NCBI GenBank assembly: GCA_047921395.1
Contig: JBLRWH010000001.1
Location: 62,001-126,000 of the forward strand
Length of the DNA stretch: 64,000 bases
Source of the DNA: XN24 sp047921395
GTDB taxonomy: Bacteria > Pseudomonadota > Gammaproteobacteria > Steroidobacterales > XN24
Direction of reading: 5' to 3'
Shown: positions 54,916-62,767 of the stretch, in pieces
How positions within the stretch are numbered: the first letter of the stretch is position 1
Layout of the letters: every line of letters starts with the position of its first letter
Notes under the pieces: model-generated
Seen by the model: only the letters and a program-made list of their open reading frames with translations
Database searches by the model: none
What the model was told of the DNA's origin: nothing
Position numbers and translations under genes: made by a program

Positions 54916-55863
54916 ATGAAAATCATTGCGTGGGCGCTGCTGGCCGTCTTCGTCGTGGCGCTCGTGCTCTCAGCCCTGTGGGTTGCCGACCACGCGCGTC
55001 CCAGGCATGAGGAGTTTGTCGAGCGCCGCGGTACCCTCGCCTCGGTGGAGCCCGGGGAGATTGCCCTTGAGCCCGGCGGATTCACCAGCCAGGCCGTCCG
55101 GCTCGCCTCGGATTCCGGGCTGAGTGTCGATACGCGCGTCCTGCGTCCGGCCGCGCAGGATGCGCCGCTGCCCGTATTCGTGATGCTCGCCGGCCACAGG
55201 ACGGGCCGCGACGCAGTCAAGCTCGTGGGCAACCCCGGCCGGGCCATCATGGTCGCCATCGATTATCCCTATCATGGGCCGGTGGAGATCGACTCCGCCG
55301 CGAGCTTCTTCCGCGGCATCCGTGCAATCCAGGACGCATTGCTCGACACACCCCCGGCTGCCTCCCTCGTGCTCGACTGGCTGGCGACCCAACCCTGGGC
55401 CGACACGGGTCGCGCGGAACTCGTGGGGGTCAGCTTCGGCGTGCCGTTCGGCGCGGTGGCCGGCGCGCTGGATGCGCGCTTCAACCGCGTATGGCTCATC
55501 CACGGCGGCGCCGGCAACCGCGGCTGGATCGAGCACAATCTCGGCGAGCGAATTCCGCAGGACTGGCTCCGGCCGCTCGTCGCCTCGCTGGTCCACCTGC
55601 TGGTCTACGGCAACTCGTTCGACACGGAAGCCTGGGTGGCGCGGATCGCGCCGCGCCCGGTGGTGGTCATCGGCGCCCGGGACGACGAGCGCCTGCCGGA
55701 ACACAAGGTGAAGCGGCTGTATGCGGCTGCCCGGCAGCCCAAGGCACTGCTTTGGACCGAGGGTGGGCATGTGGATCCGCGGCGCCCCGACCTGGTCCAG
55801 GCGCTGCTGGAGATCGTGCGGAGTCGTTCCGATGAGTCTCCTTCGAGGCCCGAGACGCGCTGA
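54916..55863 (+). CDS. alpha/beta hydrolase-fold membrane-anchored protein
   Basis: 315 residues. A single N-terminal hydrophobic helix (about 4-26) looks like an uncleaved anchor. The nucleophile elbow is GVSFGVPFGA; the acid is probably in VIGARDDERLP and the histidine in EGGHVDPRRPD. VMLAGHRTGRDAV may provide the oxyanion hole. Substrate unknown. Divergent from the phosphoribosyltransferase gene; followed by 400 bases without a gene. Confidence 0.82.
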   Translation: MKIIAWALLAVFVVALVLSALWVADHARPRHEEFVERRGTLASVEPGEIALEPGGFTSQAVRLASDSGLSVDTRVLRPAAQDAPLPVFVMLAGHRTGRDAVKLVGNPGRAIMVAIDYPYHGPVEIDSAASFFRGIRAIQDALLDTPPAASLVLDWLATQPWADTGRAELVGVSFGVPFGAVAGALDARFNRVWLIHGGAGNRGWIEHNLGERIPQDWLRPLVASLVHLLVYGNSFDTEAWVARIAPRPVVVIGARDDERLPEHKVKRLYAAARQPKALLWTEGGHVDPRRPDLVQALLEIVRSRSDESPSRPETR

Positions 55864-56197
55864 ACGGTGCATTGTGGAAAACCCCTAGGGACACCCGCTT
55901 CGCCCTCGCCTATGTTCAGGCTGTACGCGGACGGATTCAAAGGCAGCGCGCAGCCCGGCGAGTCGCCGGTAGCAGGGCCCCATTCGAGCCCCGGCGTGCG
56001 CTTAAGGCCTGGAGCGCCTTGCGCTGATCCGCTCGCGGCACCGGTGCACCGCCATGCACCCGGGTATCGCGCCGAGCAAAGCCGCGCAGCGGCCTCGGGC
56101 GCACCGCGGCAAGACACCGCGACATGAAACCCGGAGACACGCCTGGGTCCCGTGCACCGCAAGCGAAAGGGGTCGGTCTGCCGGCCCCTTTCTTTTT
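55864..56197 (+). ncRNA. gene-free stretch ending in a strong terminator: long 3' UTR or unknown small RNA
   Basis: No open frame of interest lies between the hydrolase stop and the terminator about 300 bases further on. The stretch begins with the palindrome CCCTAGGG (55883-55890) and contains many GC-rich self-complementary segments. I compared it by eye with 6S RNA, RNase P RNA, tmRNA and SRP RNA signatures and found none. It could be a small RNA gene with its own promoter or simply the hydrolase transcript's tail. Confidence 0.3.
56166..56197 (+). terminator. intrinsic terminator upstream of slyX
   Basis: AAAGGGGTCGG (56166-56176) pairs with CCGGCCCCTTT (56181-56191), eleven pairs including one G-T, around the loop TCTG. 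A C and five T residues follow. It ends transcription coming from the hydrolase side, so slyX needs its own promoter. Confidence 0.85.
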
Positions 56198-56233
56198 GCG
56201 CGTCTCAAATGCCTGCGGTATTTCGGTATCCTG

Positions 56234-56272
56234 TGAGCAGTGTCCCCATGCGGCGGTTTGAGCAGTGTCCCC
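56234..56272. repeat. two direct GAGCAGTGTCCCC repeats at the 5' end of slyX
   Basis: TGAGCAGTGTCCCC at 56234-56247 and TTTGAGCAGTGTCCCC at 56257-56272 are direct copies of the element seen at 52.9 kb, with period 23-25 bases. The second copy contains GTG at 56265-56267, the apparent start codon of slyX. Unlike at 52.9 kb there is no inverted partner here. Confidence 0.8.
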
Positions 56273-56465
56273 AATCGAGCGACTGGAATCGAAACTCGCC
56301 TTCCTGGAGCGCGCCAGCCAGGATCTCGGCGACGTGGTGTATCGCCAGCAGCAGGAACTCGACGCGCTCAAGGCGCGCGTCGAGCGGCTGGTCCAGCGCC
56401 TGGAGGCAGCCGAGGAGCGGTCGCGGGATTACACGGCCGAGGACGAGAGGCCCCCGCACTACTGA
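56265..56465 (+). CDS. slyX: SlyX family protein
   Basis: 66 residues: short coiled-coil with IERLESKLAFLERASQDLGD, then VVYRQQQELDALKARVERL and a final RPPHY. This is close to the SlyX consensus, whose function is unknown. The only start that keeps the full family N-terminus is GTG at 56265, which lies inside a GAGCAGTGTCCCC repeat; codons MSP come from it. No purine-rich ribosome binding site precedes it (the upstream repeat occupies that place), so expression may be weak or use another start. Confidence 0.85.
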   Translation: MSPIERLESKLAFLERASQDLGDVVYRQQQELDALKARVERLVQRLEAAEERSRDYTAEDERPPHY

Positions 56466-56487
56466 CGCGAGGTCAGCAAGGGCGAGG

Positions 56488-58410
56488 TCAGCGCGCCGGG
56501 CTCGCCGTCAGCGCGGCCTGGCGCTCCTCGAGATGCAGCCAGCGTTCCGTCAGGCGATTGTGGGCAGAGTTTTTCTCCGCCAGCGCGTCGAGCACCGGCT
56601 GGGTCCGTTCCCACGGCTGGGCATAGAAGTCCGGCGCGGCGATGCGCGCCTCGAGGGCCGCGATCTCGGCCTCCAGCGCCTCGATCCTGCCGGGCAAGGC
56701 GTTGAGCTCGCGCTGCTCGAGGTAGCCGAGCTTGGTCGGCTGCTGCGGCGCGCGCTCCGCACCGCGTGAGGCGCCGGGCGCCCGCGCCGGCGCAGCCTCC
56801 CGCGCCACCGCATCCATCTGCGCCAGCGCGTGGCCGCGTCGCGCCCAGTCGCTGTAACCGCCCGCATACTCCACGATCCGTCCGCCGGCCTCGAACACCA
56901 GGATCTTGTTGACGACGTTGTCAAGGAATTCACGGTCATGGCTGACGACGAGCAGCGTGCCGGCATACTCGGCCAGCCGTTCCTCCAGCACTTCCAGCGT
57001 CTCGACATCGAGGTCGTTGGTCGGCTCGTCGAGCACCAGCAGGTTGCTCGGCTGGGTGAAGAGCTTTGCCAGGATGACCCGGTTGCGTTCGCCGCCCGAC
57101 AGCGAGCTGACCGGCGTGAGGGCGCGCTTGGCGCTGAACAGGAAGCCGCACAGGTAGCCGACCACGTGCTGCGGCTTGCCGTTGATGGTGACGTGATCGC
57201 GGCCCTCGCCGACGTTGTGCGCCACGCTCTTGTCCAGTTCGAGCAGCTGGCGCATCTGGTCGAAGTACGCGACCTCGAGGTGCGTGCCGTGCTTGATGGT
57301 CCCGGTCTGCGGCTCCAGCTCGCCGAGCAGCAGCTTCAGCAGCGTGCTCTTGCCGACGCCGTTGTTGCCGACGAGGCCGATGCGATCGCCGCGCATCACC
57401 TTGAGGTCCAGCCCTGCGATCAGCGGCTTCCCTCCGTAGCCGTAGCTGACGTTCTTCGCCTGCACGACCTTGCGGCCGGAGCTGTCCGCCTCGCCGATCG
57501 TGATGCGCGCGCTGCCGGGGCGCTTGACGCGCTGCGCACGGATCTCGCGCAGCTCGAGCAGCGCCCGGACCCGGCCCTCATTGCGGGTCCTGCGTGCCTT
57601 GATGCCCTGCCGGATCCAGGCCTCTTCCTCGGCGAGCTTGCGATCGAACTCGGCGTTGTGCCGCTCCTCTTCCTCGATCGCATCCGCCTTGCGGCGCAGG
57701 TAGTCGCGGTAGTTGCCGGGCCAGCTGACGAGCTTGCCGCGGTCGATCTCGATGATGCGCGTCGCAAGGCGTTGCAGGAACGCGCGGTCATGGGTGATGA
57801 ACAGCACCGCGCCCGGCCAGCTGACGATGCGTTGTTCCAGCCACTGGATCGATGACAGGTCGAGGTGGTTCGTGGGCTCATCGAGCAGCAGCAGGTCCGG
57901 CTTGCTGACCAGGGCGCGCGCCAGGGCGACGCGCCGGCGCCAGCCGCCGGACAGCTCACCGACCTGCTGTCCGCCGGGCAGGCCCATGTCGGTGATGATC
58001 GTGTCGACCGCGCGGTCCACGTGCCAGCCGTCCACGGCATCGATGCGCCGGTGCAGCTCCTCGAGCGCCTTCAGCCCGTGCGCCCCGAGCTCGGCGGCCG
58101 CGAGCCGCTCGTACTCGTCTACCAGCGCGCGCACCGGTGCGAGGCCGCTCATCACCGACTCGCGCACCGTCAGCTGGAGGTCGTCGGGCAGGGCCTGCTC
58201 CAGCCGGCTGATCCTCAGGTCCGCGCGCGCCTGGATGTCGCCCTCGTCGGGCACCAGGGTGCCGGAGATCAGCTTCAGCAACGAGGTCTTGCCGGCGCCA
58301 TTGCGGCCGATCAGGCACACGCGCTCGCCCGGCTCGATGACGAGATCGGCCGCGGTGAGGATGTCCTGGTCGCCGAAGCGCAGCGAGACCTGGTCGAAAC
58401 GAAGCAGCAT
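56488..58410 (-). CDS. ABC-F family ATPase (Uup/YheS-like)
   Basis: 640 residues, two ATP-binding cassettes and no membrane helices. First cassette: GRNGAGKTSLLKL, LSGGWRRRVALARAL, LLLLDEPTNHLDL. Second: GNNGVGKSTLLKL, LSGGERNRVILAKLF, LLVLDEPTNDLD. The linker is charged and helical. The C-terminal part from about residue 530 is Ala/Arg-rich and ends in a coiled coil (ELNALPGRIEALEAEIAALE), as in Uup, which contacts DNA or ribosomes. ABC-F proteins act on ribosomes to relieve stalls. Start is the ATG of MLLRFDQVSLRFG. Confidence 0.92.
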   Translation of the reverse strand: MLLRFDQVSLRFGDQDILTAADLVIEPGERVCLIGRNGAGKTSLLKLISGTLVPDEGDIQARADLRISRLEQALPDDLQLTVRESVMSGLAPVRALVDEYERLAAAELGAHGLKALEELHRRIDAVDGWHVDRAVDTIITDMGLPGGQQVGELSGGWRRRVALARALVSKPDLLLLDEPTNHLDLSSIQWLEQRIVSWPGAVLFITHDRAFLQRLATRIIEIDRGKLVSWPGNYRDYLRRKADAIEEEERHNAEFDRKLAEEEAWIRQGIKARRTRNEGRVRALLELREIRAQRVKRPGSARITIGEADSSGRKVVQAKNVSYGYGGKPLIAGLDLKVMRGDRIGLVGNNGVGKSTLLKLLLGELEPQTGTIKHGTHLEVAYFDQMRQLLELDKSVAHNVGEGRDHVTINGKPQHVVGYLCGFLFSAKRALTPVSSLSGGERNRVILAKLFTQPSNLLVLDEPTNDLDVETLEVLEERLAEYAGTLLVVSHDREFLDNVVNKILVFEAGGRIVEYAGGYSDWARRGHALAQMDAVAREAAPARAPGASRGAERAPQQPTKLGYLEQRELNALPGRIEALEAEIAALEARIAAPDFYAQPWERTQPVLDALAEKNSAHNRLTERWLHLEERQAALTASPAR

Positions 58411-58530
58411 GGTGGGTTCTTCGGGGTCGGGTCGGGAAAATCGAGGATCGATTCTATCGCGCCGGCTACCCCGGGGTCTGTTTATCCCGTAGGCTGGACA
58501 GCGAACGATACGACCCCACGGAGAAGACTC

Positions 58531-59205
58531 GTGCGCACCGAACTGACCCCCCTCGAAGCCCGCGTCATCGGCTGCCTGATCGAGAAAGAGCACACCACGC
58601 CCGACCAGTACCCGCTGTCGCTGAACGCCCTGACGGCGGCGTGCAACCAGAAGAGCAACCGGGATCCCGTGCTCGAACTGAGCAGCAGCGAGGTCCAGGA
58701 CGCGGTCGACGCGCTGATGAAGAAGCACCTCCTCACGGACCGCAGTGGCGGCGTGGGCGGGCGCGTCACGCGCTATCGTCATCGCTTCTGCAACACCCAG
58801 TTCGGCAACCTGCACCTCGCGCCGCGGGAGCTGGCCATCATCTGCGAGCTGCTGCTGCGCGGCCCGCAGACCCCGGGCGAGTTGCGCAGCCGCGCCAATC
58901 GCATTGAGCCGCTGCACGATGTCAGCGAGGTCGAGGCCGCGCTCAGGGACCTGGCCGGGCGCGAGGAACCGCTGGTCGCGCAGCTGCCGCGCGAGCCCGG
59001 CAAGCGCGAATCCCGCTGGATGCAGCTGTTCACCGGGGACGCCCCGCCGGCGGCGGAGGCGCTCGCGGCCACCGGCTCGCGGGCGCTGTCGCGTGACGAG
59101 CGGATCGAGGACCTGGAGGGCCGGATCGACGCGCTGGAACACCAGCTGGCGGTGCTGCAGCGGAGGATCGACGCGCTGTCGGAGCCCGGGAACGACGGGG
59201 ACTGA
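58531..59205 (+). CDS. DUF480 family protein YceH
   Basis: 224 residues beginning at GTG with GGAG six bases upstream. TPLEARVIGCLIEKEHTTPDQYPLSLNAL, CNQKSNRDPV and LLLRGPQTPGELRSRANR are diagnostic of DUF480. The fold is a pair of winged helices, suggesting nucleic acid binding, but the function is unknown. The C-terminus has a short coiled coil (RIEDLEGRIDALEHQLAVLQ). Divergent from the ABC-F gene with 120 bases between. Confidence 0.92.
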   Translation: MRTELTPLEARVIGCLIEKEHTTPDQYPLSLNALTAACNQKSNRDPVLELSSSEVQDAVDALMKKHLLTDRSGGVGGRVTRYRHRFCNTQFGNLHLAPRELAIICELLLRGPQTPGELRSRANRIEPLHDVSEVEAALRDLAGREEPLVAQLPREPGKRESRWMQLFTGDAPPAAEALAATGSRALSRDERIEDLEGRIDALEHQLAVLQRRIDALSEPGNDGD

Positions 59206-59280
59206 ATCGCGCCGCCGCCTCGCTACAGGGGCACAAGGTTTGTTAGCATTGCGGCGTTTGCAGGTAGCGGAGTTTCCGGG

Positions 59281-60036
59281 ATGCCCACGGCAGCACTACC
59301 CTTGCTCGCGCTAGCGCTGGCGTTGACCGCTTTGGCGGGCTGCGGGCGCAGCGAAGTGCCCTCGACGCCACGGCCCGCCGTGCAACCGCCGGCGGCGGAA
59401 TCGCGCCAGGACGCGGCCGAGCCGCCTGCAGACCTCGAGGACGTCGTCCAGCGCGATCCCCCGGCGGGCGGTTCCTTCAGCTTCGAGGCCTACGCTTATG
59501 TCTGCGACGGGCGCGAGATCGTGGTGCGACCCGGCGACGCCGAGCTCACGCTCATCACGGCCGACGGTTCCATCGTGATGCCGCAAGTGGAAGCCGCCTC
59601 GGGCGCCAAGTACGGCGATGACGTCAACGGATTCTGGGGCAAGGGCATCGACAGCGCATTGTTGACGCTCGACGGCGAGGACATCCCCTGCACGCTCAAC
59701 CGGCGCGAGACCCCCTGGGCGGATGCACGCGCGCGCGGCGCGCTGTTCCGCGGCCTCGGCCAGGAACCCGGCTGGCATCTCGAGATCCATCCCGAGCGGA
59801 TCGTCATCGTCTACCAGTACGGCGAACGGCGTGTCGTGGTGCCGAATCCCGGGGCGATCGCCGACCTGGACAAGCAGCAGCGGCGCTGGCAGGCCACGAC
59901 CGAGGCACACGAACTGGTGGTCGTCATCGAGGACCGCGCCTGCACTGATGTCATGAGTGGCGAGATTTACCCGGCAAAGGTCACGGCCACGCTCGATGGC
60001 CGCGACTACACCGGTTGCGGCCGGGACCTCGAGTAG
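59281..60036 (+). CDS. predicted lipoprotein: MliC-like lysozyme-inhibitor domain plus COG3650-type domain
   Basis: 251 residues. Lipobox LTALAGC (Cys21), then a Pro/Ala-rich linker. Residues about 65-140 fit MliC: SFEAYAYVCDGREIVVRP, ASGAKYGDDVNGFWGKGIDSALL, DIPC, including the two cysteines. The C-terminal half (FRGLGQEPGWHLEIHPERIVIVYQYG, HELVVVIEDRACTDVMSGEIYPAKVTATLDG) matches the uncharacterised domain often found in HslJ-like outer-membrane proteins. Probably guards the cell wall against lysozyme; the second domain is unknown. Confidence 0.8.
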   Translation: MPTAALPLLALALALTALAGCGRSEVPSTPRPAVQPPAAESRQDAAEPPADLEDVVQRDPPAGGSFSFEAYAYVCDGREIVVRPGDAELTLITADGSIVMPQVEAASGAKYGDDVNGFWGKGIDSALLTLDGEDIPCTLNRRETPWADARARGALFRGLGQEPGWHLEIHPERIVIVYQYGERRVVVPNPGAIADLDKQQRRWQATTEAHELVVVIEDRACTDVMSGEIYPAKVTATLDGRDYTGCGRDLE

Positions 60037-60047
60037 GCCGCCCGGGC

Positions 60048-60791
60048 ATGCAGGAATCCGCCGCCGCGCTGCCCGAAACCATCACCATCGCCGCACGCTT
60101 CTGCGGCCCGCCGGAGTCCGGCAACGGCGGCTACACCTGCGGCCGGCTCGCGGCGCGCCTGGCGGGACCCGTCGAGGTCACGCTCCGGCGGCCCCCGCCG
60201 CTCAATCTCCCCCTCGCGGTGCTCCGCAGCGGGGACGGCCTCGTGCTCGCCGACGACGGGGCGTCGGTCGCGGAAGCCCGCCCCACGCGTTTCGAACTCG
60301 AGCCGCCCCACTGTCCGGGACTCGGCGCCGCGACGGAAGCCGCGAGCCATTACCACGGGCTCGACGAGCACGCCTTCCCCACCTGTTTCGTGTGCGGTCC
60401 CGGGCGCGCGCCGGAGGACGGGCTGCGCATCTTCGCGGGCGAGGTGGCCGGTGACGGCCTGGTCGCCTGCCCGTGGACGCCTGGCGCCGGGCTGGCGGGC
60501 GCGGATGGCCACGTGGGCACCGAATTCATGTGGGCGGCGCTCGACTGTCCCGGCGCGTGGGCCTGGCTCGCCGGGCTGGAGAACCCGCTGGTGCTCGGAC
60601 GGCTCGCCGTCATCCTGGATGCACCGGTGATCGCGGGCCGGCCGCATATCGTCGGCGGCTGGCGCCTCGGGCACCAGGGCCGCAAGTATTACTCCGGGAC
60701 CGCGATCTGGCGTGCCGACGGCACGGTCTGCGCGCGCGCCCGGGCGACATGGATCGAGGTGGACCCGGCGCGCTTCGCGGCGACCGGTTGA
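60048..60791 (+). CDS. hotdog/thioesterase-like protein of unknown function
   Basis: 247 residues. Features are ARFCGPPESGNGGYTCGRLAARL, a central FPTCFVCGPGRAPEDGLRIF with paired cysteines, and TEFMWAALDCPGAWAWL and RKYYSGTAIWRADGTVCARARATWIE in the second half. The double-hotdog look with N-terminal NGGY resembles acyl-CoA thioesterase-like proteins of gammaproteobacteria and actinobacteria. No active-site assignment is safe. Starts 12 bases after the preceding lipoprotein gene. Confidence 0.65.
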   Translation: MQESAAALPETITIAARFCGPPESGNGGYTCGRLAARLAGPVEVTLRRPPPLNLPLAVLRSGDGLVLADDGASVAEARPTRFELEPPHCPGLGAATEAASHYHGLDEHAFPTCFVCGPGRAPEDGLRIFAGEVAGDGLVACPWTPGAGLAGADGHVGTEFMWAALDCPGAWAWLAGLENPLVLGRLAVILDAPVIAGRPHIVGGWRLGHQGRKYYSGTAIWRADGTVCARARATWIEVDPARFAATG

Positions 60792-60821
60792 ATTGAGAAC
60801 AATAAACCAGGGGACCGGAAT

Positions 60822-62495
60822 ATGGGTGCTGTCACGCTGTTGCTGTTCGGGCTCGCCATGTTGGCGGGGGGCTACCTGTTCTATTCGAAATTCATCGCGG
60901 AGCGCATTTATCGGCTGGACCCGGATTTCCGCACGCCCGCACACGAGTTCCGCGATGGCGTCGACTACGTGCCGACCAACAAGTACGTGCTCTGGGGTCA
61001 CCACTTCACTTCGGTCGCCGGCGCCGCCCCCATCGTGGGCCCCGCCATTGCCGTCATCTGGGGCTGGGGCCCGGCCTTCGCCTGGGTGATCCTCGGCACG
61101 ATTTTCTTCGCGGGGGTGCACGATTTCGGCGCCTTGTGGGCGAGTGTGCGCAACAAGGGCAAGTCCATCGGCACGCTGACCGGCACCGTGATCGGCGCGC
61201 GGGCGCGTAACCTGTTCCTGGTCGTGATATTCCTGCTGCTGCTGATGGTCAACGCGGCCTTCGCGGTGGTGATCTCGAACCTGCTGGTGTCCACGCCGAC
61301 CGCTGTCATTCCGACCTGGGGCGCGATCGTCGTCGCGCTGGTCATCGGGCAGCTCATCTATCGGTACAAGATGAGCCTGTTGTGGGTCTCCATCATCGGC
61401 GTCATCGCCCTGTATGCGCTGATCCTCGTCGGCAACGGCATGCCCATCGTGCTGCCGGAAAGCGTGCTCGGCCTCGGGCCGCGCTCGCAGTGGATCCTGC
61501 TGCTGTTCACCTATGCGGGCATCGCCTCGATCCTGCCCGTCTGGGTCCTGCTGCAGCCGCGCGACTACATCAACGGCCTGCAGCTGTTCATCGGGCTCGG
61601 GCTGTTCTACGGCGCCGTGCTGCTCGCCTCGCCGGACCTCGTCGCGCCGGTGTTCAACCACAACGTCCCGGCGGGCACGCCCAGCCTGGTGCCGCTGCTG
61701 TTCGTCACCATCGCCTGCGGCGCCATCAGCGGCTTCCACGGCCTGGTGGCCTCGGGCACCAGCTCCAAGCAGCTGGACAAGGAGACCGACGGCCGGCTGG
61801 TGGGCTACGGCGGCGCCGTCGGCGAGGGCATGCTGGCGCTGGCCGCCATCATCTGCACGACCGCCGGGTTCGCCACCCTCGCGGACTGGGAGGCGATGTA
61901 CTCGCGCTTCGGCGCGGGCGGCGTGGTGGCCTTCGTGCGCGGCGGCGACGCCATCCTGATGGCCGGCTACGGCATCCCGGAACAGCTCGGCGCGACGATG
62001 CTCGCGGTGATGGCGATCCTGTTCGCCGCGACCACCATGGACACGGGCCTCCGGCTGCAGCGTTACGTGATCCAGGAGGCCGCCGAGCTCGGCGGCATCA
62101 AGGTCAACGTCGTGGTGAGCACCCTCATCGCGCTCGGCTGCTGCCTGGCGCTGGCCTTCGGCGCGGGCGCCGACGGCGCCGGGGGGATGATCATCTGGCC
62201 GCTGTTCGGCACGACCAACCAGCTGCTCGCGGGGCTGACGCTGTCCATCGTCTCGGTGATCCTGATCCGCCAGGGCCGCCCGGCCTGGTTCACCGCCGTG
62301 CCGCTGGCCTTCCTGCTGACGATGTCGGTGTACGCGCTGCTCGTGCAGCTGGGGCAGTTCTACCGGGCCGAGAACTGGCTGCTGCTGGGCATGGACATCA
62401 TCATCCTGCTGGCGGCGCTGTGGGTGGCGCTGGAAGCCGCGATCGCGATGAGCCGCGGCGCGAAGGGCAGCCCGGCGGCCGAGCAGAAGAGCTAA
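60822..62495 (+). CDS. cstA: CstA family carbon starvation / pyruvate transporter
   Basis: 557 residues with many transmembrane helices. N-terminal YFxSKFIAERIYxLD-type sequence (LFYSKFIAERIYRLD), HHFTSVAGAAPIVGPAIAVIWGWGPA, ISGFHGLVASGTSSKQL and MIIWPLFGTTNQLLAGL are all family motifs. CstA imports pyruvate or peptides. The usual small partner YbdD is missing; instead a cory-CC-star gene begins in the stop codon (TAATG) and an ArsA-type ATPase follows. The three are almost certainly one transcript. Confidence 0.93.
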   Translation: MGAVTLLLFGLAMLAGGYLFYSKFIAERIYRLDPDFRTPAHEFRDGVDYVPTNKYVLWGHHFTSVAGAAPIVGPAIAVIWGWGPAFAWVILGTIFFAGVHDFGALWASVRNKGKSIGTLTGTVIGARARNLFLVVIFLLLLMVNAAFAVVISNLLVSTPTAVIPTWGAIVVALVIGQLIYRYKMSLLWVSIIGVIALYALILVGNGMPIVLPESVLGLGPRSQWILLLFTYAGIASILPVWVLLQPRDYINGLQLFIGLGLFYGAVLLASPDLVAPVFNHNVPAGTPSLVPLLFVTIACGAISGFHGLVASGTSSKQLDKETDGRLVGYGGAVGEGMLALAAIICTTAGFATLADWEAMYSRFGAGGVVAFVRGGDAILMAGYGIPEQLGATMLAVMAILFAATTMDTGLRLQRYVIQEAAELGGIKVNVVVSTLIALGCCLALAFGAGADGAGGMIIWPLFGTTNQLLAGLTLSIVSVILIRQGRPAWFTAVPLAFLLTMSVYALLVQLGQFYRAENWLLLGMDIIILLAALWVALEAAIAMSRGAKGSPAAEQKS

Positions 62496-62767
62496 TGGGC
62501 GAGGACCGCCGGGAAGGCAAGCTGCATGCGATCTCCGCGGCACTGCGCGAGTTCTATGTGGCGCCTTACCGGCGGACCTTCGCCCGCGCACGGCGCGACG
62601 AGGAAGACCTGTTCATGCTGCTCGTGTTCGCCGAGACGCTCGGCGTCCCCAACCCGGCCTCGTGGTACACCATGGAACTGATGCCGGTGCTCTACGAGCA
62701 GTTCCACGACTGGCATCGCCGCATGGGCATGGAGCACTCCCCGCTGGATCACCTGCGATGCTGCTGA
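62495..62767 (+). CDS. cory-CC-star family small protein
   Basis: 90 residues. The central FYVAPYRRTFARARRDEEDL and the end HLRCC followed directly by stop fit the family named cory-CC-star for its conserved motif and C-terminal double cysteine. No signal peptide or membrane helix; LFMLLVFAETLGVPNPASWY is a hydrophobic helix that is probably buried. Its start overlaps the cstA stop, and its last ten bases overlap the ATPase gene. The terminal Cys pair could bind metal or be modified. Function unknown; the association with ArsA-type ATPases is the best clue. Confidence 0.75.
   Translation: MGEDRREGKLHAISAALREFYVAPYRRTFARARRDEEDLFMLLVFAETLGVPNPASWYTMELMPVLYEQFHDWHRRMGMEHSPLDHLRCC

Noticed and set aside
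55864..56197. Considered as 6S RNA, RNase P RNA, tmRNA or SRP RNA
   Set aside because: None of their conserved core sequences is present; kept only as an unknown candidate.
60006..62591. 861-codon open frame on - opposite cstA and its neighbours
   Set aside because: Very rich in Arg, Gly and His with no motif; spans several real genes on +.
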